Shown: one piece after another, positions 33,070 to 41,820 of the stretch
Position numbering within the stretch: the first letter of the stretch is position 1
How the letters are laid out: each line of letters starts with the position of its first letter
Source of the DNA: Clostridia bacterium
GTDB taxonomy: Bacteria; Bacillota; Clostridia; Oscillospirales; CAG-272
Length of the DNA stretch: 64,000 nt
Direction of reading: 5' to 3'
Assembly (NCBI GenBank): GCA_017463485.1
Contig: JAFTPD010000013.1
Coordinates: forward strand, 1 to 64,000
Translations under genes and position numbers: made by a program
Notes under the pieces: generated by a model
Seen by the model: the letters and a program-made list of their open reading frames with translations, nothing else
Databases searched by the model: none
What the model was told of the DNA's origin: nothing

Positions 33070-33093
33070 ATTGATAAAAATTTCGGATTGCTG

Positions 33094-33122
33094 TTGACAA
33101 AAATGGCAGAATGTAGTACAAT
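33094..33122 (+). promoter_or_regulatory. promoter of the yicC-remA-rpoZ-priA operon
   Basis: TTGACA (33094-33099) and TACAAT (33117-33122) are 17 bases apart, 25 bases after the folC stop. Confidence 0.8.
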
Positions 33123-33193
33123 AATTATGTATGGTTATAAATATATATAATTTCGGCGCACGAGCGTCGGAGTCACATAAGGAGGTCGGCTTT

Positions 33194-34099
33194 TTGAAAA
33201 GCATGACGGCTTTCGGCAGAGCTACTGCCGTGGCGGAGGGCTTGGAGATCACCGTTGAGCTTCGTTCCGTCAACAACAGATACGCAGATATCAATATCCG
33301 CACGCCCAAGATATTCTCTGCCCTTGAGGAAAAGATCAAGGCGGCAATACTTACGGGCGGCGTTTCGAGAGGAAAGATAGACCTCTCCCTCTCCTACTCC
33401 AAGGAAAAAACAGAGGACGCAACCACCCTTTACGAGGCTGACGTAGAGTGTGCGAGAAGCTACGTCGAAGCGGCAAGGCTGCTGTCCAAATCTCTTGGTG
33501 TCAAAAACGATCTTACCGCATCCGCTCTTATGAAAATGCCGGGAGTTATGCTCACGGTCGCGGCGGACGCTTCCCTTTCCGAGGCGGAGGAGGACACCAA
33601 GTGGGCGACTATTTCTCCCGTGATAAACGAAGCGGTAGCACAGTTTGTAGAAGCGCGTCAGCGCGAGGGCGACAGAATTGCCGAGGACATTCGCGCAAAG
33701 CTTGACGGTATCCGCGAAATGGCGGCATCTATTGCCGAGCATTCCGAGGAAAATATCACGTCGTACCGTCAGAAATTTGAAGAAAGACTCAAGACTGCGC
33801 TTGCCGACAACAGAATAACGCTTGATGAATCCCGAATACTCACCGAATGTGCGATATACGCCGACAAGGCGGCTATCGACGAGGAGCTGGTACGCCTGTC
33901 CTCCCACTTTGTCGCATTCGAGGAGCTGTTGGCTGACAGTCAGCCCGTGGGACGCCGCATTGATTTCTTGCTTCAGGAGATCAACCGCGAGATAAACACT
34001 ATCGGCTCAAAATGCGTGGACGCAGAGATTGCTCACACCGTGGTAAACGTCAAGAGCGAGCTTGAAAAGATCCGCGAGCAGATACAGAACATTGAATGA
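33194..34099 (+). CDS. yicC: YicC family endoribonuclease
   Basis: This protein of about 301 residues starts at TTG 33194, which is in frame and stands eight bases after AAGGAGG; an ATG start at 33131 has no site. The N terminus KSMTAFGRATA and VELRSVNNRYADINIR match the YicC family. The C terminus (GRRIDFLLQEINREINTIGSK and EKIREQIQNIE, each read in parts) matches its second domain (DUF1732). YicC-type proteins cut RNA and affect sRNA stability in E. coli and Bacillus. It leads the remA-rpoZ-priA group, a common order in Firmicutes. Confidence 0.93.
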   Translation: MKSMTAFGRATAVAEGLEITVELRSVNNRYADINIRTPKIFSALEEKIKAAILTGGVSRGKIDLSLSYSKEKTEDATTLYEADVECARSYVEAARLLSKSLGVKNDLTASALMKMPGVMLTVAADASLSEAEEDTKWATISPVINEAVAQFVEARQREGDRIAEDIRAKLDGIREMAASIAEHSEENITSYRQKFEERLKTALADNRITLDESRILTECAIYADKAAIDEELVRLSSHFVAFEELLADSQPVGRRIDFLLQEINREINTIGSKCVDAEIAHTVVNVKSELEKIREQIQNIE

Positions 34100-34128
34100 T
34101 CCAAAGCATTGAAAGCGAGGACTGAAAC

Positions 34129-34410
34129 ATGAAATTTATAAACATAGGATACGGCAATATGGTCGCCGTTGACCGCATAGTCACGCTGGTCAGCCCCGAC
34201 TCTGCCCCCATCAAGCGACTTATTCAGGACGCAAAGGACGACGCTCGCGTTATCGACGTGACCTGCGGCAGAAAGACGCGCGCGGTTATCATTACCGACT
34301 CCGAGCACGTTATCCTCTCCGCGCTCCAGACAGAAACCATCGCAAACCGTCTTGACACCGAGGATGCGGGACTTGACGACGGCGACGAGGACGATTCCGC
34401 AGAAAACTGA
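34129..34410 (+). CDS. remA: RemA-like regulator (DUF370)
   Basis: This 93-residue protein matches Bacillus RemA, a ring-forming DNA-binding protein that activates matrix genes. [15 protein letters not shown] at the start, [34 protein letters not shown] and [15 protein letters not shown] are typical. A short acidic tail ([11 protein letters not shown]) follows. It lies 29 bases after yicC with an AAAGCGAGGA-type site. In most Firmicutes gmk follows here; in this window rpoZ comes next. Confidence 0.93.
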   Translation: MKFINIGYGNMVAVDRIVTLVSPDSAPIKRLIQDAKDDARVIDVTCGRKTRAVIITDSEHVILSALQTETIANRLDTEDAGLDDGDEDDSAEN

Positions 34411-34440
34411 TACAATACCACATCAAACGAGGAGATAATT

Positions 34441-34812
34441 ATGATTTACCCTACCATCAGCGATCTTACCAAAAACGGAGATTTTAACCGCTACGAAATA
34501 GCTCTCGCGACTGCAAAATGCGCACGCATGATCACCAGCGAGTACGTTGAGCAGAGAGAGGAAGCAGAGCGCTCCATGACGGGCAACAAGGAAACTGACA
34601 AGCCCCTGCACGCTCTTATTGACCGCGAGGTCATTGACGAAAAGGCTGTAAAGCTGGCTATCGGCAGAATTCACAACGGCGAGTACACTATCGTTCACAA
34701 GGAGCCCGTAGAGGAGGAAGAGCCCGTAGAGGTTGAGCCTATCGACCGCGAGGCGGAGCTTGCCCGCATTGCCGAAACTCTGCGCGGTGAGGACGACGAG
34801 GACGAGGATTGA
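34441..34812 (+). CDS. rpoZ: DNA-directed RNA polymerase omega subunit
   Basis: This 123-residue protein has the omega core. FNRYEIALATAKCARMI supplies the conserved NRYEL-ATAKRAR segment. A later DEKAVKLAIGRIHNGEY matches the second helix. The tail after residue 85 is long and very acidic (VEEEEPVEVEPIDREAE and DEDED), which is longer than usual for omega. It assists assembly of beta' into RNA polymerase; rpoB and rpoC lie a few kb downstream on the other strand. Confidence 0.9.
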   Translation: MIYPTISDLTKNGDFNRYEIALATAKCARMITSEYVEQREEAERSMTGNKETDKPLHALIDREVIDEKAVKLAIGRIHNGEYTIVHKEPVEEEEPVEVEPIDREAELARIAETLRGEDDEDED

Positions 34813-34849
34813 TCCATCACTATAATACCATCAAAAGGAACGGTCTATC

Positions 34850-37396
34850 ATGACAAATTCGGAATTTTTCAAAGGCAGATACGCGCGCGTGTATATCCTT
34901 GACAATCCGTACGTCATAGACCGTTCCTTTGACTATTTTATCCCTCACTCCATGGAGGAGCAGATAGGTCACGCCCTGCGTCGCGGCAGCTTCGTTACCG
35001 TTCCCTTCGGGCGCGGCAACCGTAAGCAGATCGCACTTGTAACGGGCATAATTGATGCCGACGCACTGCCTGCGGGTATGGATGCGGACAAGGTAAAGCC
35101 TATCGACGGCGTATGCTCCGACCGCTCGGCGGAGGAGCTGATACTGTCCGAGGAGCAGCTCGCGCTTTGTCTGTTTTTAAAGGAGCAAACGCTTTGCACC
35201 ATAGGAGAGGCGGTACGCACCGTCGTTCCGTCGTCCGCCTTGTCACGGCTTGTGGAATATTACAAGGCTATCCCCGCAGAAAAGCCGGGCGAGCTTTCAC
35301 ATTCCGATCTTTTGGTATACGAGTACATTTTATCGCGCGGCGAGGTATCCGAGCCTTCTCTAAAAAACAGATTTGGCAGAGCGGCCGACGCCGCAGTAGA
35401 CAGGCTGATACAAAAAAAGCTCCTGACAAAGGAGCTGAATTTGCAAAAAGCCGCCTCCACGCCCACGAAGGACTATTACTCTCTGGCGATCTCTGCAGAG
35501 AACGCGGAGCTTATTGTCGCGCGGGACAAGTCCGCGCCCATCAAGCTTACGTCCGCACTTCAAACGGCGGCTCTGTCTATTATTATCCGCGAAGGCGAGC
35601 TTGATGCAGAGGCTGTATCATCTCTCTGCGGAGCTACCAAGACACAGTTAAAAGCATTGGTGGCAAAGGGAATTTTGAAAGTCACCCAACAAGTTGCGTG
35701 GCGTGACCCCTATTCCTTTACTGACGAAATTCCAACACGTGCACCCATTCTGCTCAGCGACGAGCAAGCGGAGGCCTATACTCAACTTTCGGCGCTCGCG
35801 GACAGCGGACAGCCTGCCGCTGCTCTGCTTCACGGCGTCACGGGAAGCGGAAAAACCTGCGTTATTTTGTCCGTCATTGACAAGATGCTGGACTTGGGCA
35901 AGGGCGCGATAGTTCTTTTGCCCGAAATATCGCTCACTCCGCAGATGGCGTCACAATTTTTACAAAGATACGGCGCAAAGGTGGCTGTGCTTCACTCCGC
36001 TCTTTCATCAGGCGAGCGACACGACGCATATATGAAAATACGCGCGGGACTTGCCACGGTAGTGGTCGGAACGCGCTCTGCTGTATTCGCGCCCGTCCAA
36101 AATCTTGGACTTATAGTTATTGACGAGGAGCAGGAGCACACCTACAAGTCGGACATGAACCCCAAGTATCACGCCCGCGACATCGCGCGCTTCCGTTGCG
36201 CGCACGGCTCTGCTCTCCTGCTTTTGTCCTCCGCGACTCCCTCGCTTGAAAGCTATCACAAGGCGGTGGAGGGCAAATATCACTTGATAAAGCTGAAAAA
36301 TCGCTACGGCAACGCCACACTTCCGCGCGTGGAGATAAAGGACATGCGCGACACGGGAGTCGGCGCAGTCGCCCCACTCAGCGATTCACTCATGCAACAG
36401 CTTACAGAAAATTTTGAAAGTAAAAATCAATCCGTGCTGTTTCTTAACCGACGCGGTTACAGCACCCAGCTGGTTTGCCGAAGCTGTGGCGCCGCCGTCA
36501 CCTGCACTAATTGCTCGGTGGCTATGAACTATCACACCCGACGCGGGACGTACTCGTCGGGAGATATGGTATGCCACTGGTGCGGAAGCCGTCGCAAATA
36601 TCCCGATGTCTGCCCGACCTGCTCCTCCCCGCATCTTGTGCGAATGGGCTACGGCACGCAACGGATAGAAGAGGAGCTTTCCACGCTGCTCCCCTCTGCA
36701 AAAATTCTTCGCATGGACGCTGACACTACCTCATCAAAATTCTCTTATGACGAGATGCTGGGGTCTTTCCGCGCTCACCGCGCCGACGTTCTGCTCGGCA
36801 CGCAGATGGTGACAAAGGGTCACGATTTCCCCGACGTTACTCTCGTTGGTGTGCTGATGGCGGATATGTCACTGTATCTGGATGACTACCGCGCCGCCGA
36901 GCGCACGTTCTCTATGCTGACTCAGGTTATCGGACGTGCAGGACGCGCCGACAAGGAGGGACTTGCTCTTATTCAGACCATGAATCCCGACTCCGACGTG
37001 ATAAAGCTCGCCTGCCGTCAGGACTACGAGCTGTTCTACGAGCGCGAGATAAAGCTCCGCCGTCTGCTCGTTTTCCCTCCGTTCTGCGATATCGTTCTGC
37101 TCACTCTATCCTCGCCCGACGAAAAGGAGCTGTCTCTCGCCTCCGTGCGCCTCTCACAGGAGCTTGTCGCCATGTCGGAAAAGGAATTTAGTGACGTTCC
37201 CCTCGTCAGCTTCGGACCTTTTGAAGCGCCCGTATACCGAGTGGAAAACTGCTACCGCATGCGTATGGTGGTCAAATGCCGACTCAACAAACGCAGCCGC
37301 GCGCTCTTCTCCGAGCTGCTCATGCGCTTCGCTCCCTCCCAAAAGGGTATCGCCAAGCCCATCCTCAGCATAGATTTCAACCCAAGCAGCTTGTGA
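34850..37396 (+). CDS. priA: primosomal protein N' (PriA replication-restart helicase)
   Basis: This 848-residue 3'-5' helicase reloads the replicative helicase at stalled forks. The N-terminal DNA-binding part has FDYFIP and VTVPFGRGNR. Walker A is GVTGSGKT at 329-336. The DEEH-type Walker B reads IDEEQEHTYKSD. Two zinc clusters are visible in CRSCGAAVTCTNC and CHWCGSRRKYPDVCPTC. Helicase motifs GTQMVTKGHDFPDVTLVGV (as GTQMVTKGHDF) and QVIGRAGRADKEG follow. It is the last gene of the yicC operon. Repeat copy D begins right after its stop. Confidence 0.96.
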   Translation: MTNSEFFKGRYARVYILDNPYVIDRSFDYFIPHSMEEQIGHALRRGSFVTVPFGRGNRKQIALVTGIIDADALPAGMDADKVKPIDGVCSDRSAEELILSEEQLALCLFLKEQTLCTIGEAVRTVVPSSALSRLVEYYKAIPAEKPGELSHSDLLVYEYILSRGEVSEPSLKNRFGRAADAAVDRLIQKKLLTKELNLQKAASTPTKDYYSLAISAENAELIVARDKSAPIKLTSALQTAALSIIIREGELDAEAVSSLCGATKTQLKALVAKGILKVTQQVAWRDPYSFTDEIPTRAPILLSDEQAEAYTQLSALADSGQPAAALLHGVTGSGKTCVILSVIDKMLDLGKGAIVLLPEISLTPQMASQFLQRYGAKVAVLHSALSSGERHDAYMKIRAGLATVVVGTRSAVFAPVQNLGLIVIDEEQEHTYKSDMNPKYHARDIARFRCAHGSALLLLSSATPSLESYHKAVEGKYHLIKLKNRYGNATLPRVEIKDMRDTGVGAVAPLSDSLMQQLTENFESKNQSVLFLNRRGYSTQLVCRSCGAAVTCTNCSVAMNYHTRRGTYSSGDMVCHWCGSRRKYPDVCPTCSSPHLVRMGYGTQRIEEELSTLLPSAKILRMDADTTSSKFSYDEMLGSFRAHRADVLLGTQMVTKGHDFPDVTLVGVLMADMSLYLDDYRAAERTFSMLTQVIGRAGRADKEGLALIQTMNPDSDVIKLACRQDYELFYEREIKLRRLLVFPPFCDIVLLTLSSPDEKELSLASVRLSQELVAMSEKEFSDVPLVSFGPFEAPVYRVENCYRMRMVVKCRLNKRSRALFSELLMRFAPSQKGIAKPILSIDFNPSSL

Positions 37397-37403
37397 GTGA
37401 TAT

Positions 37404-37577
37404 TGTAATATGGGGCTCCGCCCCAAACCCCGCAAGCCCGATTATATATGGGGCTCCGCCCCAAACCCCGCAAAACTTTCTTGAAAGAAAGTTTTGATCA
37501 AAGAACTTCAATGCAAGAGTTTCTTGTTCAGATTTGTTTAGATGGTTATAGCCAATAACATTTCTATAATTTTTGCG
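37404..37577 (+). repeat. modular palindromic repeat, copy D core (sense of priA)
   Basis: It starts 8 bases after the priA stop. Two GGGGCTCCGCCCC hairpins come first. The central stem has an extra A-T pair (CAAAACTTTC/GAAAGTTTTG), a compensated change. GATCAAAGAACTT, TTCAGATTTGTTTAGATGG and AACATTTCTATAATTTTT follow. Instead of the GTGGGT hairpin it continues into a GGGCGA-ended element. Confidence 0.85.
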
Positions 37578-37584
37578 GCGTTTC

Positions 37585-37679
37585 GGGCGAACACAGTTCG
37601 CCCCTACGTGATGAATGAGATGCTTTCGGTTGTTTTCAGACAAAGATTTTTATACCGTAGGGGCGACCTGCGGTCGCCC
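37585..37679 (+). repeat. 95-bp element with GGGCGA imperfect terminal inverted repeats
   Basis: The 24-base ends (GGGCGAacacagttCGCCCCTACG and the complement of GGGCGAccgcaggtCGCCCCTACG, given here in parts) match at 21 of 24 positions. Each end is itself a hairpin. A near copy lies at 48634-48727. A GCTTTTCGC/GCGAAAAG hairpin follows at about 37696-37715. Confidence 0.8.
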
Positions 37680-37738
37680 GTTTCAATGAAATGAAGCTTT
37701 TCGCAAAGCGAAAAGTCTCATCAATTATTCATTATCAC

Positions 37739-37876
37739 GGACAGTCGGGGACGCCTGTCCCTACAATTTTGAAAAGATTTTCGTTATTGGATAACAGAAA
37801 GGTAATATATACCTTTTGGCGTTGAAAACAACGAAAAATTCTAATCGTTTGTAGGGACAGGCGTCCCCGACTGTCC
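37739..37876. mobile_element. 138-bp MITE-like palindromic element with perfect 26-bp inverted repeats
   Basis: The left end (37739-37764, GGACAGTCGGGGACGCCTGT...) and right end (37851-37876) are perfect reverse complements over 26 bases. The interior is also palindromic (AAAGGTAatataTACCTTT at its centre, TTTTCGTTATT against AACGAAAAAT). There is no ORF, so it would be non-autonomous. A second, altered copy is at 50130-50280. Confidence 0.75.
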
Positions 37877-37904
37877 GTTATACGTTGGAAATCAAAATTT
37901 TTTC

Positions 37905-38050
37905 GGTGGCGGGAGGAGCCTATTTGCATGCAAATGCGCCCTCCTCTACCGCGAGATAATTAAAATGGCGCTTTTCGCAAAGCGAAAAGCATCCTTAATT
38001 TTCAATTTTCAATTTTCAATTTATTTGCACACGCGAAGCGTGGTGCGACT
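37905..38050. repeat. cluster of further palindromic modules between priA and rpoC
   Basis: An imperfect palindrome centred on ATTTGCatGCAAAT (about 37911-37953) is followed by a GCTTTTCGCaaaGCGAAAAGC hairpin (about 37970-37990). Next come four ATTTTCA units and the CACACGCGAAGCGTGGTGCG hairpin. With the elements before it, the whole 37397-38060 gap is repeat DNA; no gene is seen. Confidence 0.7.
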
Positions 38051-38073
38051 CTCAACTCTCAACTACAAAAACT

Positions 38074-38097
38074 CTCCCGCGACTTCCGTCACGGGAG
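38074..38097. terminator. terminator of rpoC
   Basis: CTCCCGCGAC-ttcc-GTCACGGGAG is a 10-bp stem with one mismatch. On the minus strand it is followed by AGTTTTTG and on the plus strand by CGTTTTTTG. Confidence 0.8.
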
Positions 38098-38107
38098 CGT
38101 TTTTTGT

Positions 38108-41100
38108 TTATACTGCTTCGCTTTCCGAAGCGTCTTCTGCAACTGCGTCAGACACGACCTCTGCCTCTGCGGGCGCGGGGGCGTTCTGAGTTTTCTCAAC
38201 GGTAACGTTCTTATAGCAGCTCATACCCGTACCTGCGGGAATCAGCTTACCGATAATAACGTTCTCCTTGAGTCCGAGCAGGTTGTCAACCTTACCGCGG
38301 ATAGCCGCCTCGGTAAGCACTTTGGTGGTTTCCTGGAAGGATGCCGCAGACAGGAAGGATTCCGTCTGCAGAGATGCCTTGGTAATACCGAGAAGCACAG
38401 GAGTTGCCTCTGCCTCGTGCAGTCTTTCCCCGCCCGCTTCTATGCGTGCGCGGATCTTATTGTTAGCGTCCTCAAGCTCTACCATATCTACAACAGAGCC
38501 TGCAAGCAGATCGGTATCTCCGCCGTCCTCTACCTTCATTCTTCTAGTCATCTGACGTGCAATGATCTCGATATGCTTATCGTTTACGTTAACCGACTGA
38601 GAACGGTATACCTTCTGAATTTCCTTGATGATATACTCGTAAACAGCGTCAAGTCCCTGTATACGCATGATATCCATGGGCGCCTTGCTACCCTCGGTGA
38701 GAGCCTGACCTACCTTGACCTGCTGGCCGTCGGTGATCGCCAGACGCATACCGTAAGGAATGTTATACTTAGCAAGCTCTACGTTCATAGCGTCGTGAAC
38801 GGTTACGTCGTTCATGCCGGGAACGTCGGGATTGCTCTGAATATACGCAGTTCCCTCGTACTCGGACATAACAGCCGCCTTCTTAGGAGCGCGTGCCTCA
38901 AACAGCTCTTCAACTCTGGGAAGACCCTGAGTAATATCCGAACCTGCAACACCACCGGAGTGGAAGGTTCTCATGGTAAGCTGAGTACCTGGCTCACCGA
39001 TAGACTGAGCCGCGATAATACCTACAGCCTCACCAACGCTTACAAGCTTACCGGATGCAAGGTCTGCACCGTAGCAATGAGCGCAGATACCGTGTCTTGC
39101 GTGACACTGGATAGCCGTACGGATATAAACCTGAGTGATACCTGCCTTGACGATAGCATTTGCCATCTCGTCGCTGATCATAGTGTCATCAGGAACGATA
39201 ACCTCGCCTGTTGTGGGATCTACTACGTCGCCAATGGTAAATCTGCCGACGATTCTATCCTGCAGAGGCTCAAGAACGTTCTTATCCTTTTCGTCAATAA
39301 CGTCGTTGACCCATGCACCCTTTGTGGTATCGCACTTGATCTCGCGGATGATGACCTCCTGAGAAACGTCAACAAGACGTCTGGTAAGGTATCCGGAGTC
39401 TGCGGTACGAAGTGCGGTATCCGACAGCGACTTACGGGAGGAACGAGCACCCATAAAGTACTCGGTGATATTAAGACCCTCGCGGAAGTTGGACTTGATA
39501 GGAAGCTCCATGGTCTTACCGTTGGTAGCAAACATAAGTCCGCGCATACCTGCGAGCTGACGCATCTGTGTCATAGATCCACGCGCACCGGAGTCCGCCA
39601 TGATCTTGATCGGGTTGAAGTTGCTGAACGAGCCGTTCAGAGCGCCGGTTACGTTGTCGGTGGTTTCGTTCCAGATCTTGATTACAGCCTGATAACGCTC
39701 CTCCTCGGACAATTCACCGCGCATAAAGTGACGGGTGATAACGTCAACCTTCTTCTGTGCGTCCTCAAGGTATCCCTTCTTCTCGGTAGGAATAGTCATA
39801 TCGTAAACCGAGATAGAGAAGGATGCGCGAGTGGAATACTTGTATCCCATCGCCTTGATATCGTCAAGCATATTTGCACAAACGGCAGTGCCGTGTGCCT
39901 TGATGCAGCGGTCAATGATCTGACCGAGCTGCTTCTTCTTTACTACGAACTCAACCTCAAGTACGAAGTCGTTTTCGGGCTTTGTGCGGTCAACGAAGCC
40001 GAGATCCTGAGGCAGGGGCTGGTTGAAGATAAGGCGTCCGAGAGTGGTAGTGATAACACTGCTTCTCTCCACCTTCTTAACCTCTCCGCTCTCCTCGTCC
40101 ACAACGTCAAAGGTGCGGTTGACTCTTACCTTGATCTTTGCGTGCAGACCGAGCTGACCGTTGGCATACGCCATCATAGCCTCGTCGAAGTCGCGGAATG
40201 CGCGTCCCTCACCGGGCTCGCCGTCCTTTTCCATAGTCAGGTAATAAGATCCGAGGATCATATCCTGAGTAGGAATGGTAACAGCCTTACCGTCCACAGG
40301 CTTGAGCAGGTTGTTTGCGGAAAGCATGAGGAATCTTGCCTCTGCCTGCGCCTCTGCGGAAAGCGGAACGTGTACGGGCATCTGGTCGCCGTCGAAGTCG
40401 GCATTGAACGCAGTACATACCAGCGGGTGCAGCTTTATTGCTCTACCCTCTACCAGCACAGGCTCGAATGCCTGAATGGACAGACGGTGAAGCGTAGGCG
40501 CACGGTTCAGAAGCACGGGATGCTCCTTGATTACGTTCTCAAGTGCGTCCCAAACCTCGGGATAAACTCTTTCGATCTTCTTCTGTGCGTCCTTTACGTT
40601 GGTCGCCTTGCCTATCTCAACAAGACGCTTTACAACGAAGGGCTTGAACAGCTCCAGCGCCATCTCCTTAGGCAGACCGCACTGATAGATTTTGAGAGAA
40701 GGACCTACTACGATAACGGAACGTCCCGAGTAGTCTACACGCTTACCCAAGAGGTTCTGACGGAAGCGTCCCTGCTTACCTCTGAGCATTTCGGACAGAG
40801 ATTTGAGAGGACGGTTGGAAGGACCGGTTACCGGCTTTCCGCGTCTGCCGTTATCGATAAGGGCGTCAACAGCCTCCTGAAGCATACGCTTCTCGTTACG
40901 GATAACGATATCGGGCGTATGGATCTCCATAAGCTTGTTAAGACGGTTGTTTCTGCTGATGACTCTGCGGTAAAGCTCGTTGAGGTCGGAGGACGCGAAA
41001 CGTCCGCCGTCAAGCTGTACCATGGGTCGGATATCGGGGGGCAATACGGGAATGGCATCAAGGATCATCCACTCCAGCTTGTTGCCGGAGGTACGGAATG

Positions 41101-41743
41101 CCTCTACTACCTCAAGACGCTTGATAAGGCGCGTCTTCTTCTGTCCCGTTGCCGTTGTCAGCTCGCTCTTGAGCTGCTCGGAAAGCTCGTTGATATCGAT
41201 TTTTGCGAGAAGCTCCTTAATAGCCTCGGCACCCATTCCTACACGGAACTCGTTGCCGTACATCTCGCGGTATTCCATATACTGCTTTTCGGTGAGCACC
41301 ATTCCCGAAGTCAGAGGCGTTGTGCCGGGGTCTACTACTACGTTCTCCGCAAAGTAGAGCACCTGCTCAAGCTGCTTGGGGGAAATGTCAAGCACCAGTG
41401 CCATTCTCGAGGGAATAGCCTTAAAATACCAGATGTGCGATACGGGACTTGCAAGCTCGATATGTCCCATGCGCTCACGGCGCACCTTTTTGGTGGTTAC
41501 GTCAACGCCGCACTTCTCGCACTTGATGATCTCCTTGCTGTGGGAATTCTTATACTTTCCGCACATACAAGCGCCGTCCTTTGTCGGGCCAAAGATACGC
41601 TCGCAGAAAAGTCCGCCGATCTCAGCCTTCAGTGTACGGTAGTTTATGGTTTCTGGCTTTGTCACCTCGCCGTAGGACCACTCTCTAATCATTTCCGGAG
41701 ATGCCAAACCGATTTTTATGGATGAAAATTCACTACGCTCCAC
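38108..41743 (-). CDS. rpoC: RNA polymerase beta' subunit
   Basis: This 1211-residue subunit forms the active centre with beta. The N-terminal zinc ribbon has CMCGKY and CEKCGVDV. The catalytic Mg2+ loop is NADFDGDQM at 447-455 with Asp449, Asp451 and Asp453. The next residue is Pro456, where nearly all bacteria have Ala ([16 protein letters not shown]). The second zinc site [13 protein letters not shown], the trigger-loop region [16 protein letters not shown] (in parts) and the C-terminal [13 protein letters not shown] are present. An Ala/Glu/Val-rich tail ends the protein. The gene follows rpoB by 77 bases; the gap has a GC-rich hairpin (41780-41802). Confidence 0.98.
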   Translation of the reverse strand: MERSEFSSIKIGLASPEMIREWSYGEVTKPETINYRTLKAEIGGLFCERIFGPTKDGACMCGKYKNSHSKEIIKCEKCGVDVTTKKVRRERMGHIELASPVSHIWYFKAIPSRMALVLDISPKQLEQVLYFAENVVVDPGTTPLTSGMVLTEKQYMEYREMYGNEFRVGMGAEAIKELLAKIDINELSEQLKSELTTATGQKKTRLIKRLEVVEAFRTSGNKLEWMILDAIPVLPPDIRPMVQLDGGRFASSDLNELYRRVISRNNRLNKLMEIHTPDIVIRNEKRMLQEAVDALIDNGRRGKPVTGPSNRPLKSLSEMLRGKQGRFRQNLLGKRVDYSGRSVIVVGPSLKIYQCGLPKEMALELFKPFVVKRLVEIGKATNVKDAQKKIERVYPEVWDALENVIKEHPVLLNRAPTLHRLSIQAFEPVLVEGRAIKLHPLVCTAFNADFDGDQMPVHVPLSAEAQAEARFLMLSANNLLKPVDGKAVTIPTQDMILGSYYLTMEKDGEPGEGRAFRDFDEAMMAYANGQLGLHAKIKVRVNRTFDVVDEESGEVKKVERSSVITTTLGRLIFNQPLPQDLGFVDRTKPENDFVLEVEFVVKKKQLGQIIDRCIKAHGTAVCANMLDDIKAMGYKYSTRASFSISVYDMTIPTEKKGYLEDAQKKVDVITRHFMRGELSEEERYQAVIKIWNETTDNVTGALNGSFSNFNPIKIMADSGARGSMTQMRQLAGMRGLMFATNGKTMELPIKSNFREGLNITEYFMGARSSRKSLSDTALRTADSGYLTRRLVDVSQEVIIREIKCDTTKGAWVNDVIDEKDKNVLEPLQDRIVGRFTIGDVVDPTTGEVIVPDDTMISDEMANAIVKAGITQVYIRTAIQCHARHGICAHCYGADLASGKLVSVGEAVGIIAAQSIGEPGTQLTMRTFHSGGVAGSDITQGLPRVEELFEARAPKKAAVMSEYEGTAYIQSNPDVPGMNDVTVHDAMNVELAKYNIPYGMRLAITDGQQVKVGQALTEGSKAPMDIMRIQGLDAVYEYIIKEIQKVYRSQSVNVNDKHIEIIARQMTRRMKVEDGGDTDLLAGSVVDMVELEDANNKIRARIEAGGERLHEAEATPVLLGITKASLQTESFLSAASFQETTKVLTEAAIRGKVDNLLGLKENVIIGKLIPAGTGMSCYKNVTVEKTQNAPAPAEAEVVSDAVAEDASESEAV

Positions 41744-41820
41744 AGTTGTTCTCCTAATCTGTTTTCATAAATTCGCACTCTCCGCGCGCGTGTCGCGCGG
41801 AGGGATGCGTGTGGTGAGAA

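Noticed and set aside
37404-38060. CRISPR array in the repeat-rich gap after priA
   Set aside because: The repeats are palindromic modules of different sequence and size, not regularly spaced identical direct repeats with unique spacers, and no cas gene is present.
38417-41725. A 1102-codon open frame on the plus strand, antisense to rpoC
   Set aside because: It mirrors the rpoC codons almost end to end, has no ribosome site or family motif, and follows from the codon bias of the real gene. The same holds for long antisense frames over rpoB (42886-44190, 44203-45750), the GH13 gene (16757-18676) and others.
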